A stretch of 16,256 bases of DNA from JAOAJF01 sp046295675. Its GTDB lineage: Archaea; Micrarchaeota; Micrarchaeia; Anstonellales; Anstonellaceae. The translations under genes were made by a program, and so were the position numbers. The stretch spans positions 1 to 16,256 of the forward strand of contig JBKBMW010000015.1 in the NCBI GenBank assembly GCA_046295675.1. The letters run 5' to 3'. The notes below the pieces were generated by a model. The model had not been told where the DNA came from and made no database searches. It saw nothing but the letters and a program-made list of their open reading frames with translations. Positions 14,301 through 16,256 of the stretch are shown here, one piece after another. Each line of letters opens with the position of its first letter. Within the stretch, counting starts at the first letter, position 1.

Positions 14301-14558
14301 TTATTCCTCAATTATTTTATAAACTTTACTGCCTTTTGGAGCAGGTTGATCTAATTTTATTCCTATGGATTGCCCAGCTAAAGCACTTTGTTGTGGCTGA
14401 TGTTCCATTTGAATTGATTGCACCTTTTGTATAAATGAGCCAGATGGTCGTTCTATTCTAATCTTATCTCCGATTGCTAAGTCTGCTTCTAAATCAAGTA
14501 CACCTACTCCTATTTTTGAATAATAGTTTGCAAGTTTCCCTATTAAAATCTCTTGCAT
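14301..14558 (-). CDS. Small translation-factor domain-2-like beta-barrel protein
   Basis: An 85-residue protein whose whole length matches the EF-Tu domain-2-like barrel that occurs free in archaea (often named translation elongation factor-like protein) and as the C-terminal domain of some U32 peptidases. Diagnostic pieces are IGKLANYYSKIGVGVLDL (about 5-22), AIGDKIRIERP, the VQSIQMEHQPQQSALAGQSIG stretch and the terminal GSKVYKI. There is no GTPase domain or catalytic residue, so a binding role is likely. ATG 14558 is chosen because GGAGGTG lies nine bases upstream; the in-frame GTG at 14570 would overlap that site. It is a single gene divergent from lonB. Confidence 0.85.
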   Translation of the reverse strand: MQEILIGKLANYYSKIGVGVLDLEADLAIGDKIRIERPSGSFIQKVQSIQMEHQPQQSALAGQSIGIKLDQPAPKGSKVYKIIEE

Positions 14559-14572
14559 TTTTTTACCCACCT

Positions 14573-14606
14573 CCTATTAAATAGGACAGAGAAAAAGCTT
14601 AAAAGA
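14573..14606 (-). promoter_or_regulatory. Promoter and palindrome before the domain-2-like gene
   Basis: CTTTTAAGC (about 14598-14606, minus strand) is a TATA candidate. CCTATTTAATAGG (14573-14585) is a perfect palindrome about one central base located at the predicted start and touching the GGAGG ribosome binding site. It might act as an operator or as a hairpin that covers the site. Confidence 0.35.
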
Positions 14607-14690
14607 TTTTGTAAAGCTTTGTGAAAAAAGAAAGATAAAAAAGATATTGAAGTAAGAATTAAGCAAGATAACAAAAAAGAAAAACTAAAC

Positions 14691-14750
14691 TTTTTAAATA
14701 TTCTAAATAAATATTAAATACTTTAATTTTAATTAACTATTATTATATAT
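14691..14750 (+). promoter_or_regulatory. Two candidate TATA boxes for lonB
   Basis: TTTTTAAATA at 14691-14700, preceded by AAAC, predicts a start near 14722 and a leader of about 115 nt. TATTATATAT at 14741-14750 predicts a start near 14772 and a leader of about 65 nt. Both leaders include the possible 20-codon uORF at 14789. Confidence 0.4.
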
Positions 14751-14788
14751 GTATGTTGAGTAGATGAAAGAAGGAGAGAGATAAAGAA

Positions 14789-14851
14789 ATGGATTTAAGC
14801 AGAAAAGAAATAAAAAGAAATAAAAACTGGTGGAAAAATGATGGATTTTAA
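14789..14851 (+). CDS. Possible 20-codon leader ORF overlapping the lonB start
   Basis: ATG at 14789, with GGAGAG ten bases upstream, opens a 20-codon basic peptide (MDLSRKEIKRNKNWWKNDGF) whose TAA falls 14 bases inside lonB in another frame. It could couple or attenuate lonB translation. Chance occurrence is quite possible. Confidence 0.25.
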   Translation: MDLSRKEIKRNKNWWKNDGF

Positions 14852-16256
14852 AACCACAGCTGAAATAAAAATTCCTCCCAGACTGGTGGATCAGGTTATA
14901 GGCCAGGATAAAGCAGTAGATATTATAAAAAAGGCAGCAAAACAAAAACGCCATGTACTTATGATTGGACCACCTGGAACAGGAAAATCCATGTTAGCTC
15001 AGGCAATGGCAGAACTGATGCCAGCAGAAGAGTTAGAAGATGTTTTGGTTTATCCAAATCCAAACGATGAAAATAAGCCATTGATAAGAGTAGTTCCAAC
15101 ATATCCTAATGAGGAACAGATAAGAAAAGACCCAGAGCTTTCTATGATTTATAGCCAAATAAAGAAATTTGCTTTTTTAAAACAACAAAGATTTGAAAAC
15201 CTTCCTGGAGCAGGAAGATTGATATATCAAAGTGCAAAAAATGCTTCTAATATGTTGATAAATAAGCCACAACAAAAATCCAGTTATACGAATTTGTTAT
15301 TTTTGCTTGGTTTAATGTTAATTCTTATTGTAATGTATACCTTCGGCTATCTAAACGATCAAAACAAATGGTTTGTATTAGCAGCTTTAGGCGGTTTTGC
15401 TATATTTTATCTTCTTTGGAGATTCACTAATACTATAAGCAAAAGAATGGGATTTATGGTAGAACACAACGAACCAAAATTGATAATAGACAACACAGGC
15501 AGATATACTGCTCCATTTATTGATGCAACTGGAAATAAAGCAGGTGCATTATTAGGAGATGTTAAACATGACCCATTACAATCTGGCGGGCTTGGTACTC
15601 CACCACATTTAAGAGTGGAAGGAGGAGCAATTCATAAAGCACACAAAGGAGTATTGTTTATCGATGAGATTGCCTCATTAAAAATGCGCTGGCAGCAAGA
15701 AATTCTAACTGCAATGCAAGAAAAAAAATATTCTATTACAGGACAATCTGAATTATCTTCTGGTGCAATAGTAAAAACAGAACCAGTGCCATGTGATTTT
15801 GTGCTTATAGCAGCTGGAAATTATATGGATTTAAGATATATGCATCCGGCAATTAGATCAAGAATTAGGGGAGCAGGTTATGAAGTGTATATGGAAGAAA
15901 CAATGGAGGATAATGAAGAAAATGAAAATAAATTGGTACAATTCGTTGCTCAAGAGGTAGTAAAGGATAAAAAAATTCCCCATTTTGATAGAGCAGCAGT
16001 GGAAGAGGTTATTGCAGAAGCAAGAAGAAAGGCTGGAAGAAAAAAACGCTTTACATTAAATTTAAGAGAGTTAGGAGGACTTGTGAGAGCAGCTGGAGAT
16101 ATTGCAAGAGAAGAAAATGCTCCACTTGTAACAGCTGAACATGTTAGAAAAGCAAAAACACTTGCATTAACCATGGAACAACAGATGGCTTCAAAATATA
16201 TTGAAGTAAAAAAGGAGTATGAAGTATTCACCACAACTGGTTATGAAATTGGAAAA
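14838..16256 (+). CDS. lonB: Membrane-bound archaeal Lon protease (LonB), N-terminal part
   Basis: LonB is the archaeal ATP-dependent protease anchored in the membrane by a hairpin inserted in its AAA+ domain. The visible 473 residues contain IGQDKAVDII, Walker A GPPGTGKS (44-51), two membrane spans (about 151-171 and 178-198) placed between Walker A and Walker B as in the family, Walker B GVLFIDE (271-277), and sensor-1 LIAAGN followed by the arginine-rich HPAIRSRIRG. The alpha-helical subdomain (RRKAGRKKRFTLNLRELGGLVRAA) follows. The peptidase domain with its Ser-Lys dyad lies beyond the window. GGTGG precedes tandem ATGs at 14838 and 14841; either may start. It is divergent from the gene at 14558. 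Confidence 0.96.
   Translation, partial: MMDFKTTAEIKIPPRLVDQVIGQDKAVDIIKKAAKQKRHVLMIGPPGTGKSMLAQAMAELMPAEELEDVLVYPNPNDENKPLIRVVPTYPNEEQIRKDPELSMIYSQIKKFAFLKQQRFENLPGAGRLIYQSAKNASNMLINKPQQKSSYTNLLFLLGLMLILIVMYTFGYLNDQNKWFVLAALGGFAIFYLLWRFTNTISKRMGFMVEHNEPKLIIDNTGRYTAPFIDATGNKAGALLGDVKHDPLQSGGLGTPPHLRVEGGAIHKAHKGVLFIDEIASLKMRWQQEILTAMQEKKYSITGQSELSSGAIVKTEPVPCDFVLIAAGNYMDLRYMHPAIRSRIRGAGYEVYMEETMEDNEENENKLVQFVAQEVVKDKKIPHFDRAAVEEVIAEARRKAGRKKRFTLNLRELGGLVRAAGDIAREENAPLVTAEHVRKAKTLALTMEQQMASKYIEVKKEYEVFTTTGYEIGK

Noticed and set aside
14733..14954. Minus-strand 73-codon open frame across the lonB start
   Set aside because: It overlaps the lonB N-terminus and leader on the other strand; the Phe/Tyr/Ser-rich translation reflects A-rich coding sequence.
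15950..16234. Minus-strand 94-codon open frame opposite lonB
   Set aside because: It is antisense to the conserved helical subdomain of LonB and has no ribosome binding site.

Overview
The window is AT-rich archaeal DNA. The evidence is a complete archaeal RNA polymerase large-subunit cluster with subunits split the archaeal way (rpoH, rpoB2, rpoB1, rpoA1, rpoA2), followed by eL30, archaeal NusA, uS12 and uS7. Elsewhere there are an archaeal uL16/L10e gene, a membrane-bound LonB protease, two secreted proteins with class III (type IV pilin-like) signal peptides, TATA-like promoters and GGTG-type ribosome binding sites. A bacterial-type gyrB together with class III signal peptides fits a DPANN-type or euryarchaeal lineage; I favour DPANN, but this is an inference.

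Layout. 1-1383 (-): N-terminal 461 codons of gyrB, cut by the window edge. 1606-3330 (+): an unrecognised helical 209-residue protein, then rpl10e overlapping by 14 nt a small winged-helix/coiled-coil gene. 3344-4595 (-): two class III signal-peptide proteins. 4674-13803 (-): the transcription/translation operon, reading rpoH > rpoB2 > rpoB1 > rpoA1 > rpoA2 > rpl30e > nusA > rps12 > rps7. 13804-14300: about 500 bases with promoter signals, triplicated and inverted repeats and a 41-codon ORF with its own ribosome binding site. 14301-14558 (-): a small protein resembling translation-factor domain 2. 14838-16256 (+): lonB, 473 codons, cut by the window edge.

The most striking observation is in the polymerase. 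The three structural zinc sites of the large subunits (two in the A' clamp, one near the B' C-terminus) are all degraded: 9 of the 11 expected cysteines are Ser, Thr or Asp, although the surrounding sequence is well conserved and Cys is used freely elsewhere. The same enzyme has Ser in place of the Glu that normally precedes the metal-B Asp in B', and A'' lacks the usual N-terminal extension. uS12 in the same operon has PHSG in place of the nearly universal PNSA decoding loop. Together these suggest an unusually divergent, possibly zinc-independent, transcription apparatus with some drift in the decoding centre.

A second cluster of observations concerns regulation: three similar CCT...AGG palindromes lie at the predicted transcription starts of gyrB, rpoH and the domain-2-like gene, and an imperfect inverted repeat encloses the 41-codon ORF upstream of rpoH. 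I saw no tRNA, rRNA, CRISPR array or transposase gene.
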